The notes beneath the pieces were generated by a model that was given only the letters and a program-made list of their open reading frames with translations, was not told the origin of the DNA and made no database searches. DNA of 64,000 bases from Medicago truncatula (taxonomy: Eukaryota; Streptophyta; Magnoliopsida; Fabales; Fabaceae), in NCBI RefSeq assembly GCF_003473485.1, contig NC_053046.1, positions 1,250,001-1,314,000 of the forward strand, written 5' to 3'. The translations under genes were made by a program, and so were the position numbers. Below, piece by piece: positions 1 through 10,555 of this stretch. The number at the start of each line of letters is the position of its first letter. Positions within the stretch are counted from its first letter, which is position 1.

Positions 1-484
1 TACAGTTAAAAATGATATTCTGATTCCCTAGATAGATTGTTGATATTGATTTGTACATATTTTGTTCGACTTTGATGATCCAGAAATAAAACTTTTACTG
101 CTTAGTTTTATGGTCTGAAATGAATGTAGCTTTGGCATTATTACACGCCAATACTTCCATGTTAGCAATTATTAGTCTCTAAATTATGGGGAAAATAAAC
201 AGGGTTGTTGGGTACATATGTAGCAATTAATGGCCAGCCAAGACCAATTTGACCATTTCTATGTGGGGGGAATCAATTGGTTGAAAGCCTGTGTCAGGAT
301 GAAATGTTGTAGGTGAATTCCCTTGTATTGTGTCCAACTTATTATTTCTTATTAGCTATGCTGCATAATGCAAACTGTACCTGTCTTGTGATCACTATTT
401 ATAAACCAGTTTTATAAAGAGTAGGGGTTATCTCTGCTGCCAATTATCTCTTGGTTTCTTGAAATATGTTCTGGCTTTATGCAG

Positions 485-1753
485 AAAGCTAGTGTAGTAG
501 AGGATGAACGGTGCACAGAGTCTAAACCTTCTGAAGAAATGGGAACAGGTGTGAGTTACAAGATGGTGGAAGCTAGTACTGATTCTGCTTCTTCTGACAA
601 GCAAGAGAATACCCTCTGCCAGGCGATTCCTTCTGTTAGCAATCAAGATAGAGATGCTGCCTGCAATATTAGTAAGAATGAAATTTTGGAGAGAATGAAC
701 TGTGATGAAGATCAGCAAAGGACCAAAAGGAAACAGAAAGAAGATTGTCACTATATTGATTTGGAGGAAACAATTGACAATCACGAAACACATGCTGCAA
801 GCAATATTGGTAAGGATAAAATTTCTGAAAGAATGAAAATTGATGAAGATCAGCAAAGGCCTAAGAGGAAACATAGAAATGGTCACTATATCGACTTGGA
901 GGCAACTGTTGAAAATCAAGAAACAGATGCTGGAATCAATATAACTAAAGATAACATTTCAGATAAAATAGGTGATGAAGATCAGCAACGGCTTAAGAGG
1001 AAAGCAAAAGAAGATTGTCACTATATTGACTTGGAGGCACCTCTTCAGGAAGACCTGTCTACTGAAGGGGCTGATTACCAGCTACCCAATGATAAAGAAG
1101 TTCATCATGTTGATCCATCAGTGGCTGGTTTACAGAAAATGCCTTGGAATGAGGTAAATGGAAAATTAGAAGATGCAGAAAGTTCCAGAAAGAAGCTGAG
1201 GACAAGCGAGATTTATGATCGTCACAGTTCTGGAGGTAGGCTCTCCTTTAATGACAGTTTGACATCTCTTGGAAATGATATTGGTTCCCGTTCTTCAGTT
1301 GGAGACAAAGGATGTGAAGAAGCTTCCGTTGAAAAAATCATCCGTGAGGACTTGGGAACGATGGAAAGAACCTTCTTTCCTGTTGATACTCAGAATATCA
1401 ATGGCTTGCAATCGGTGCTGAATACTATGGCAATGAAAGGGATTCATGAGCGCGAGAATGTGATTCCAAATCTAAATCTTGCTTTAGGGGATGAAACAGA
1501 AATGCCTCCTTCTCCTCCTCCTGCCGGCCCTAAGGGTATGCTGCCTTTCCTAGTTGGGCCAGCAGAAAAGAAAAATAACCATGCAGATAGGCCAGAAGAT
1601 GACGTTGCTGCTGCATCTCTGTCCCTTTCTCTATCGTTTCCATCTTCAAACATGGAACAAACAAAAGCTTCTTCGAAGGCAGAGCTTTTGCCTGATGGGC
1701 ACCGTCCGAGTCCTTCATTTCTCCTTTTTGGGAGGAGATACACAGACAAATAA
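485..1753 (+). CDS. AIPP2-like PHD-finger protein, last exon only
   Basis: This is the 3'-terminal exon of a gene that begins left of the window. A pyrimidine-rich stretch ending in TTTATGCAG puts the splice acceptor at 483-484, so the ATG at 479 is not a start. About 422 residues are encoded up to the TAA at 1751. The C-terminus has the layout I know from AIPP2/PAIPP2 proteins: an ERTFFPVD block (about residue 292), PNLNLALGDE, GMLPFLVG, a Leu/Ser run SLSLSLSFP, and a terminal SFLLFGR. In Arabidopsis those PHD proteins work with BAH-domain proteins and the phosphatase CPL2 to repress transcription in the nucleus. The PHD domain itself would be upstream and is not seen. A Lys/Arg-rich segment (KRKQKEDCHYIDLE) recurs three times between 704 and 1045. 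The family assignment rests on remembered C-terminal motifs. Confidence 0.7.
   Translation, partial: KASVVEDERCTESKPSEEMGTGVSYKMVEASTDSASSDKQENTLCQAIPSVSNQDRDAACNISKNEILERMNCDEDQQRTKRKQKEDCHYIDLEETIDNHETHAASNIGKDKISERMKIDEDQQRPKRKHRNGHYIDLEATVENQETDAGINITKDNISDKIGDEDQQRLKRKAKEDCHYIDLEAPLQEDLSTEGADYQLPNDKEVHHVDPSVAGLQKMPWNEVNGKLEDAESSRKKLRTSEIYDRHSSGGRLSFNDSLTSLGNDIGSRSSVGDKGCEEASVEKIIREDLGTMERTFFPVDTQNINGLQSVLNTMAMKGIHERENVIPNLNLALGDETEMPPSPPPAGPKGMLPFLVGPAEKKNNHADRPEDDVAAASLSLSLSFPSSNMEQTKASSKAELLPDGHRPSPSFLLFGRRYTDK
652..1050 (+). repeat. Three-unit internal coding repeat in the AIPP2-like exon
   Basis: Three in-frame units begin near 652, 790 and 922. Their shared core DEDQQR-x-KRK...HYIDLE starts at 704, 842 and 974, a spacing of 46 and 44 codons. 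Each unit also carries a variant of NI-x-KD-x-IS before the core. The DNA is repeated as well as the protein, so this looks like recent unit duplication rather than convergence. The basic KRK clusters could be nuclear localisation signals; that is inference. Confidence 0.85.
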
Positions 1754-3934
1754 ATCTGCTGCTATTTATTTCCTGTCTGTCGTGTAAATTATATTGTTCG
1801 ACAAAGCCGGTCGTGTATGATAGATAATCTTCCAGCGGTCCATGCAAAGGAACCATCGTCCAAACAACAAAGAGTCAATAAGTTTTTTTTTTTTTTTTTT
1901 TTTAAACTATGTCAAATACATGTTTTTATATTAGCTTTTTGTTGTCATAATATAGTTACGGCTGTTTGTAAATAGAGAGAATTCAAGCCGTCATAATTTC
2001 TGAATGTTACTAGGAACTTGCGGATGACTTTTTTTATGGCAGGGTTTCCTCTGTTCCTGGCTCCATTTTTGTGGTACACCTAGTTAAGAACTTAATTAAA
2101 CAAGTTTGCTATCTAGAATTGTATAACTAAGTTAAATTCTTGTTAGAATAGCTTAGTGAAAATGAGGTCCATGATTTTGGAGCTTGACTGCACCTTTCGA
2201 TGCGCATGATTGTGATGGACAAATTGGGATGGATGCAGCTGCTGCCTTTTCATGCAACGTCTTTGTTGTGATGTAACGGAAAAAATTCTCTTTTTTTATC
2301 CTAAATTATAAGTAAAAAAGACAAATTTTTATCCTCCTTGTTTTTTAAAAAACCATCTTTTCTAAGAAAAACTTTTACTTATTCTTATAAAATTAAAAAC
2401 AAATTACATTCAATTTTCTTTCTCCCCCATTTTCTCTATAACCAATAGGCAATAGCTAATGTAACCAAAAAAGCCAATGAAAATTATGTTTATATCTTAT
2501 GTAAATTATTTCAAATAAAAAAAAAATTATGTATTTAATGAATTATAAATTGAAGTATTTGATTTTTTAAATATTGATTTTTTAATTTTAAATGTTTAAA
2601 GAGTGTTTCCAGAACATCCATTAGCGAAATTTATTTATTTAATGGTTTACATTAAACTGATTTTTGAGGTGAAACCGTAGGCCAATTCTAGAGCCCTTTC
2701 CCTCTTGATGATCATAAATATGTTGCAATATTATGGATTTTTTGTGATAATAATCAGGGACAAGTTTGGTTGCTGTTATTGGGAGGGGCTTGAGTTTGTT
2801 TTGGTGGTTAATTTTTTTATTGGAGTTGGTACTATTTTTATTGGTGTTTTAGATGTATGAATTATTGTATGAGTGTTCTTTTAAGTGTTCCGTTTATATA
2901 CGACATACTTTGGTATGTTGTTTGTGTCTTATCGATTTTTGTTCGTCTTATGCAAAAGCTTGATTATTAATAAATTTTGTTGTAAAAAAAAAAAAGGGAG
3001 CAAAATGCCAAACAGACGTACAAAGAAACCAACTTTGGAGTAGAAGAAACTACCATTACATAGAACCAAATGCTCTCACTAATATATATATATATATATA
3101 TAATTTTATTTTGGACCCAGCTGAACATTTTTTTTCTTCTGGCTGCTCCACCGATCACAACCCATAAATTCAGATTGCCGATGACCCATCATAATACGCC
3201 TAATCCTACTAACCAAACTTTAGTCTTGAGCACTCCCATAACATAAGGCATTTCATGTAAATGTAATTCGATATACTAGCACATTTCAAACCCTCAAGGG
3301 CACTTCATAGCTCATAATAATATTAATAAGCATTGGCCGAGCCCAAATTTTTTGTAAAGCAACCAAGCCCTTACCATTTGAATCTTTATAAACTCCTCCC
3401 TGAGCATCCTTTTGAAGCACTGTTCACATCAAACGAACTCATCTAACAGTGGTATCCAAGTTCCAACGAACACTAGCTATCACTTTATTAGTGAGATTAT
3501 GAGTCATAACTTCACTTTTCCTCGTACCATAGTCATTCACATTTTCAAGAAAGAGTTGAGCAGGATGAAAGGTATAAATAAAAAATAGATCATGTACACC
3601 TTTATTAAGCCAAGATCATGAGTAGTAACATGTTGCCCAAATATTCTCACGTGCTCTCCGACTTTAAATTGAATTGATTTTATGTTTGATTTGGCAAACA
3701 AAACTCACATGCATGCAATCCCTTAAAATAGAAGAACGTACTCCTCCACCCCGTTACATGGTTTGGAGGAGAGGTAACGTCACGTGCTTATAAAATAGAA
3801 TTAAATTAATATGTGGCTACAATACAACATATATTATCAAAATCAGAAATGTAGTTACAACTTTTTTTTGAAAGAAAATACGTAGCTACAACATAAAAAG
3901 CGTTTCTCTCAAACAAACAAAAAAACCGTTGAAC
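1754..3934. other. Intergenic, 3' flank of the AIPP2-like gene
   Basis: No gene is recognised. The first few hundred bases are probably 3' UTR. A long T run lies at about 1880-1903 and an A run at about 2983-2995. The stretch 2700-2995, ending in that A run, could be the 3' end of a retroelement, but no coding remnant supports it. A TA microsatellite lies at 3082-3102. Confidence 0.6.
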
Positions 3935-4617
3935 TGTGAGAGTTAACTTAAAATCAGAATTCTGGAGAATCGTGCCACGATGGAGAAGCTTCGTGCCACG
4001 ATTGTTGAAGCAAAATTCTGGAGCAATCACTGGAAAAATCGTGCCACGATTGGATCGAATCGTGCCACGATGGTGCAATTGAAGATAAAAATAAAACGTA
4101 TTTTTATTGAACATTTGTTTCAGTTTTTTAAGAGGTTACTTTCTACTATAAATATAAGCCTTGTATCAGATGATAAAGTGTGTAGAAAAACAGGGTTTAG
4201 AAGCCAACATACAAACTAGGGTTTATAGATATTTTCTCTTTGCAACAACACTAGGGTTGGGATTGTTTTGATTCACCTTGAACAAAACACTATTAGGATT
4301 GAGTCTCTTAGGCACGGGAAGAGGCTGGGATTTGGGTAGAATTAGGTTTGAAGACTGATTCTTGTAACTCAATATCTCTTTGTAAAGAAACTCATATCAT
4401 TATAGTGGAACGGAGAGCTGCTCTCTCTCCCAAACTAGGTCATCATTAAACCGAACTAGGTAAATAAATTCTTGTGTTCTTCTTCTTCTTCCTTTTATCT
4501 CTTGCTATTTACTTTTGTTTTGGATTATTTGCTACCCGCTTGATTTGATTACTTGGTATTAATTTGCTCCACGCATCAAGTTTTTATTGGTGTGGTTTCC
4601 TCAACGAATTCACAACA
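3935..4617 (+). mobile_element. Solo LTR of an LTR retrotransposon
   Basis: A 683-bp sequence starts TGTGAGAG and ends TTCACAACA, the canonical TGT...ACA termini. It is flanked on both sides by the 5-bp direct repeat TGAAC (3930-3934 and 4618-4622). A TATA-like motif CTATAAATATAAG lies near 4146, with U3-like sequence before it and a CT-rich U5-like end. No internal retrotransposon coding region or second LTR is adjacent, so it is a solo LTR left by LTR-LTR recombination. I think Copia more likely than Gypsy but cannot prove it. Confidence 0.8.
3969..4071 (+). repeat. Four near-palindromic 13-mers in the LTR U3
   Basis: The motif ATCGTGCCACGAT, palindromic except for its centre, occurs at 3969-3981, 3990-4002 (first base T), 4038-4050 and 4059-4071. 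All four lie just upstream of the LTR TATA-like box, where enhancer repeats usually sit. Confidence 0.85.
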
Positions 4618-4622
4618 TGAAC

Positions 4623-7323
4623 ATATGCTTAATTACTACTACTAAATAGATTTGGGAGTAATTTAGGTATATACTAGTGTGTTAACCCGTGTGGGGCACG
4701 AGAAAATTTGTTTGATTAAAATTAAAAAATTAAAAATAAAATATTTTGTATGTTTTTTTTAGAGCAAAATTTGTTTTGAATAAAATTAAAAATAAAATAT
4801 TTCATACGTTTTTTTAGAGTAAAATATTTTATAATTTCTCTTTATCATACAAAATTACTAATTATATTTTTTAATATGCGTGAAATAGTTGAAACGACTT
4901 ATAATTTAAGAAATATAAATACTTTTTACCTCAAATTATTATAAATTTGACATAATCTTTTGGTAGTAAACTATAGGTTGCATATTAAACCTTAATGTTT
5001 ATTTTTTAAGGGATTATATGTTAATGTTATAGTACACTATTAATTAAGATTTGTGTTAAGAAAATACTTTTTTTTTTAATAAACGTACTTAACAAAATCT
5101 TTAGTTAAGAAAATACTTTTAATTATAGTAATTAAAAAGACATAGAAAAAATAAAGATATATCAGCAAAAAATAAAATAAAGAGAGAAAGTACTTAACAA
5201 AATCTTTTGTTGCTATCTCGATGATTACCACTGTATGAGAGGAAAAAGTAAAACGCTCAAATTTCATTTTCATGCTCCTTGATATATACTCATACTATAA
5301 CTCAGTAGAAGTTTCACTCCATTGCATTTGCGTACACTTCTATAGTTAATATTTCATACATACCAAGAGCAAGTGTTTCATTACTAACATCCAACAATTC
5401 ACAGCCTAACACAGTTATAACAAACCGTAAAGGAGGTGCCTACAAAAACAGTTTAGATACAAAAGTTTGCATAATTATACGTTAAAACACAACTCGATTT
5501 AGCTCCAAAACCTGGAGAACTTCAACACCAACAAAGGATCCGATTAAGCATATAATTCCAAACTCTAGCACTAATTTCACATAACTCCAACCCATATTGT
5601 GGCCCACTTCACATAAAAAAAACCTATTTTATCTATGGAGCAGTTGTTGTAAAAACCACTGCAATTTACTCAGTTTGCTACATTGCAAGACTTTACTGTA
5701 GCCTCTCCCCGCTTCAAAAACCACCGGATCTGCATATTCTCTCATCACAAGATATCTTATTCAGCTGCAAGCAACTTCGTATTCTGCTCAGTAATTAGAA
5801 AAATTAGGAACATTCCAATCATTGCCTTCCAATCATTACCAACAATTCCTTTTTCTATTAGATACCAGATCATGTGCGTTGGAGAGGATTTTGTTGTGTC
5901 TAGTGTCCACAAAAGGTTTAAAATATGTGATTTCTTGAAGTTGAAGTTTCAGATGAAACCAATGGCCAAGGAAAAATGTAAAAAGACATGAAACATAAAT
6001 GTGAGAAAGCATGCCATAAATTTCATGAGAACCCAAGCATTTTGCAAAGGATAGAAAGATGTGCATCTTTTGTGTATTTCATGCTCGGTTTCTAAATTTA
6101 GTTTTATGAGATTTCCAATAACACTATTTTAAAAATAGCAAAAACCCTAGAGAAGCATCTTATTAAGGATAGAACAAATTGTGTGTAATATACATGTACA
6201 TGATATCCAAATGATCAGGACTTATTGGCGATTTGTCTTTCAACAAAAGAAATCTAATAAAAAAATTCATGCAATTATCAAAGTTAAACAAAACTTCTTG
6301 CAGTTGAAGGTCATTACCTTCTTCAACGGCTCATGCATTCACCACCATAGGAAAAACAAAGCAAGGCCTCCCATTTTGAAACCTATCGGACCTAGAAAAA
6401 ACAAACAAAGAAGAAAGCATAAGTGAATGAGAAGAAGAAATTCATAAAAACAAAATAATAGACGCCGAAAAAAAAAAAAGGCCAAAATAAATTAAGAAAT
6501 GAAAAAAAAAAGAAAGAAAGAAATAACTTATGTGAGAACAGGAACGGAAAAGAATATAAAAGAATATAGATGAGACTTGTTGGGAAGTAGTAAAATGGGG
6601 TAGAAGAACAAAAGCTGAAGCGGTGGTCGAAAAGTATTTTTAGAAAATGGTGAAATTAAAAAAATGAATGAGTTGAAAAGTCTAAGTACAATTACCAAAA
6701 GAATTTTCTATTAAATACTTTTCATAGTTTCTATCGTAAATTACTTATCAAAAATTATAAATAAAAAATACAATAATATCTATTGGAAAAATAAATAAAA
6801 TACAATAGTTTCCTTATAAAGAAATTATTTACAAAGAGTATCAAGAAGGTTGTTCCTAAAAGATGACAAATGACAAACTTACCAAAATATTAAGTTTGCT
6901 TTATTATTATCTATAGATAAAATAACAACAAAAAAAAAAATTATACATCGTCATGTAGCATACATATAAATTTAAATATTTAACAATGCTAACAAAGGAG
7001 AGTTAACATATACACATTTTTAGTGATCGACTCATAATTAATCAAATTTAAAACTGGTATATATATGATGTTGATTTCGTCTCCATGAATTTTTAAAATA
7101 TTAAATCAAATTTTTATAATTTTTACTGAAAGACAAAAACACAAAATCGATTATCTTAGGATATAGCTCTATGGTGCGAATAAATCAATGTGACGCGATT
7201 AGGTAATTTTAGCTTTTTTATTTCCTCCTCGTAATACTCGCCCGATAACCACAAACACACACAGCTTCTCACTCTCACTGCACATCTCATTTCTTCATTC
7301 TTCAAACTCATTCTCTCTCTCCC
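4623..7323. other. AT-rich intergenic region
   Basis: No gene is supported. Open frames here (for example 5683-5991) are short and have no recognisable domain. The sequence near 4672, ACTAGTGTGTTAACCCGTG, resembles ends of dispersed plant repeats and has a loose counterpart near 26693. The last 100 bases before 7324 are CT-rich and look like the leader of the next gene. Confidence 0.5.
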
Positions 7324-10300
7324 ATGGCAACTTCATTCGCGCCGTTATCGATTTCTTCAGGTGACCTCTTTTTCCCTTTTCATTTCTAACAATCATCAAT
7401 TCTATTCATCTTACTCGTTACTTCATTGAATTGTATTTTAGGGTTTATGTTAATTCTTATGGTTTTCTTAATTTCCATTTTAAGCACAAATGTAGATTAT
7501 AATAGCTTAGATTTTTCGGAACATCCGAGGAATTGCTTAGATTTGCAAATCTTTATTTTCCTTTTTTGTTTTTCGAATTCAGTGTTTCAATTAGTATGAG
7601 ATTTGAATTGATTTGATTTTGCAGTTGGTGGATCTCATGTGAAGTCACCTGAGCTCTTTTCAACAAAGCGTAATTCAGCTTTGTTTGGACCTAAGCTTGC
7701 TGCTGTTCAAAGGAAATCAAACCTTGTGACCAGAAGGAACCTCATTTCACCGGTTCGTGCAGAACATCGGTATGCCATCCACAGCTTACAATTAGAAATC
7801 CAAGAAATGAATTCCAACTCCACATATTTTATGCATACTTATTTCCTGTTTGGATTGACTTAGTTAGAGCTTATCTATTGTCATATTTTTTTTGTGACAG
7901 TTTGGGAGAACTTAGGAAATCAGCTTATGTCATTGTTCATAAGCTATTTTTGTAGATTCTCCAAAATAGCTTATGAAAAGAACTTATAGATTATATGAAA
8001 TTAAAACAATTTAACAACTTATAGTTTTTTTTTTTTGGTAGATAGACGATATGGCAAAGCCATTATAAACCCACACACTCAAGTGGAGGTACCAGGGTTC
8101 GAACCCCGGTCATGGCATCCGGCCTAACAATTTCGGCATTTTGCCAGTTGAGCTAGGACTTCTGGATTTAACAACTTATAGTTTATTTATCTTAAAAGTG
8201 AAAATTATGATGAGCGCTTATGCTATGGGCAGCAAATAAGCTGTTTATCCAAACAGGGCCTTAAAATACAAGATTTCAAAAATCTGTATTTATTTGTGGT
8301 GTCTGCACAAGTCATTTTAACCTTATATAGTTCTAGTTTATTTTTTATGTTAAAAACAATACAAGTATTTTCACACTAGGTGGGTGTCTTTGACGCTAAA
8401 ACTAATCATAGAATAATCTTTCCATACCAGTTGCTATGTTTGAATTTGTCAATCAAAAGACCAGATGTGAAGAAATAATGGTGATGTTCAATGTTTCTTT
8501 CCTATGTATGTCGCACTTGTATCTTCTGATTTAACCATTTTCACTTTTTTTTTCTTTCTGGGTCAGGTAACCTAGTGGCTAGAATTCACCTTATAAGGTG
8601 AATAAGTGGGGTGTCTGGGGTTCGAACCCTGACCCCTGCATATAATAATGCTTTGTCCTACCAACTGTGCTATGCTCACAGGACATTTTCACTTAAAATT
8701 TAAAAGGTCGACTTTCTCTCAGTGTATACTTAATATGTTTTTTTCAAACAAATGGTGAATGGTTGGTTGAAACCTCTCTCTTTCATGATATTTTTTAAAA
8801 TGGTTTTTTTCTAATTGTCTTTTGAATGCTTCGAGCATTGGTTGAAACATCAAATTTGCACCTTTCTTGATCTTACACGTTGCTTATTTTGGAAGATTAT
8901 GTTAGTTGTTCTTTCCATTAACTGTCTCCTTTGTGCAGTAATAACAGAGGTGGGGATTTGGTTGCTGGTTTTCTTCTGGGTGGTGCTATTTTCGGAACTC
9001 TGGCTTATGTTTTTGCTCCTCAGGTGATTTCTTCCTACTTCAGTTTTATTGCAAATTTAACTGAAAACTATTTATGATAAATAAGCTTGATTTACTATCC
9101 AAAAAGTATGAGAAAGGAAGACAGAGTAACCATGTGATAAATGACTACTCGGTTTGTGTTAAAATATTAATGAGAAGATGCATTTGCTACAAGACTGAGT
9201 CAACAACAGCTTCTTAGTTATTCATTAACTACAGCCCAATTTGGACTAGTTTCTAGGTGATAAAAACTTGTTAATTTAAATAATTATTTAATTCCTAACT
9301 TATAGTTTGCTGATAAAAACTAGTTTCTAAATTATTTCATTCATTAACTAGAGCCTTTGTAATTAAGTTTATAGTTTGCTGATGGAAGAGTTAGGTGAGT
9401 GAGAGAGCTTTCAAACATGTTGGGATGCATAAACTTGTGTCAATTCTTATGGAAAGCTCCATGTCTGTTTTATGAATGGCATGTAAACCCATTAGATTGT
9501 ATTCTTAGAGAGTAGTGGCGCCTCTGGGCTGTGCTGCTTCGGTGCATTTTTTTGGGTGTACCTGTTATTACCGCTTATTCTTCATTCATCCCCATATGTG
9601 GGTTTGGTACCATTTGTACTTATCTCCATCAATGATAATATATCTTTGCTGTTAAAAAAAAGACTCGTATGGAAAGCCATTATATTAACTGCAATACTCA
9701 ATATTGTAAGATTATAATTATTTGAACTTTTTTTTATCGTTGTTTGTTGAAAAGTTTATGCCTACTAACTCTTCATCACTTCAGTTTTATTACCTAGTGC
9801 GACATTTGTTTAATGCTTTGAGAGCTGAATTAACTTTTCAAAGGATAGGAAAGGAATCGAAGAACTTTCTTTTTCATTTGCATTATCATTTATAATAGCA
9901 AATAGCAATATACTGCATTGCAAATGGGTCATAGTGACGACTATTAGTTTTTATCGACAAAGTGAATAATGTCTGTTAAAGTATACTACTAACTTTTCCA
10001 TCTTTGGACCCTCTCTTGTTATTATGTCTTAAGTACTCGGTGTTATTTTAGCAAAACGTTGAAGGACTAGAAATTATAGTCATATGATTATAGCCTAGTT
10101 TGTCTCAGCAAAGAGCGATCATTGCATTATCTATCTGATTGTCGTATTGCTTTTAGTTCTTTTACTTTTTACTCGCAAGAGATATCATTGTTTCCATTTA
10201 GAAGCTCATAGTATGTTATGGTGCTGACATGCAGATCAGAAAATCTCTGCTAAATGAAGATGAATATGGGTTTCGTAGGGCCAGAAGACCACCTTATTAT

Positions 10301-10555
10301 TACGACGAAGGGCTAGAGGTAATTTGGCTTCCCTTGGCTTTATATTCAATATTTTTGTGTAATTGGTATATGCTGGGTTTGTTATTGATTATGTTATGCT
10401 GTTTCTGAATGCAGAGGACCAGGGAGACCTTGAATGATAAGATACGCCAACTAAATTCTGCCATTGATAATATATCTTCACGTCTGAGAGGTAACAAGAA
10501 AGTGCCTGCTGCTGCCCCCCCTTTAGAAAGTGATCCTGAATTTGAAGGCGTTTGA
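7324..10555 (+). CDS. Chloroplast inner-envelope protein, AT1G42960-like (five exons)
   Basis: Exons are 7324-7360, 7625-7769, 8939-9023, 10235-10318 and 10415-10555. All introns are GT-AG and the phases join into one frame of 163 codons. The N-terminus MATSFAPLSISS followed by a Ser/Lys/Arg-rich stretch is a typical plastid transit peptide. Next comes one membrane segment rich in small residues (GGDLVAGFLLGGAIFGTLAYVFAP, about residues 64-87). It is followed by a basic stretch (IRKSLLNEDEYGFRRARRP) and an amphipathic helix (RETLNDKIRQLNSAI). This layout matches the Arabidopsis protein AT1G42960, reported at the chloroplast inner membrane with no established biochemical role. The start is the first ATG after a CT-rich leader. 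Introns 2 and 3 carry two SINEs and a probable LINE 3' end. Confidence 0.9.
8028..8165 (-). mobile_element. tRNA-derived SINE, family 1
   Basis: On the minus strand it starts TCCAGAAGTCCTAGCTCA (A-box-like), contains GGGGTTCGAACCC (B box) and ends in an A run. It is flanked by a perfect 19-bp direct repeat, ATTTAACAACTTATAGTTT, at 8009-8027 and 8166-8184. It lies in intron 2 of the envelope-protein gene. Confidence 0.92.
8547..8683 (-). mobile_element. tRNA-derived SINE, family 2
   Basis: A B-box-like GGGTTCGAACCC lies mid-element and there is a T run at the left end, so the element is on the minus strand. It is flanked by the 11-bp repeat CATTTTCACTT at 8536-8546 and 8684-8694. The sequence differs from family 1 and recurs near 32.95 and 33.96 kb. 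Confidence 0.8.
9490..9661 (+). mobile_element. Probable LINE 3' end in intron 3
   Basis: The segment ends in TTGCTGTTAAAAAAAA, like the LINE terminus near 56.3 kb. No coding remnant is present, so the call rests only on the tail. Confidence 0.4.

Noticed and set aside
1444-1856. Minus-strand frames of about 100 codons opposite the AIPP2-like exon
   Set aside because: They are shadows of the plus-strand coding exon and have no recognisable domain.
4660-4720. Helitron end
   Set aside because: The phrase with ACCCGTGTGGGGCACG resembles ends of dispersed plant repeats, but no CTRR end with hairpin could be paired with it.
8815-9027. 70-codon frame across exon 3 of the envelope-protein gene
   Set aside because: It is in a different frame from the spliced product and starts at a non-ATG codon within intron sequence.
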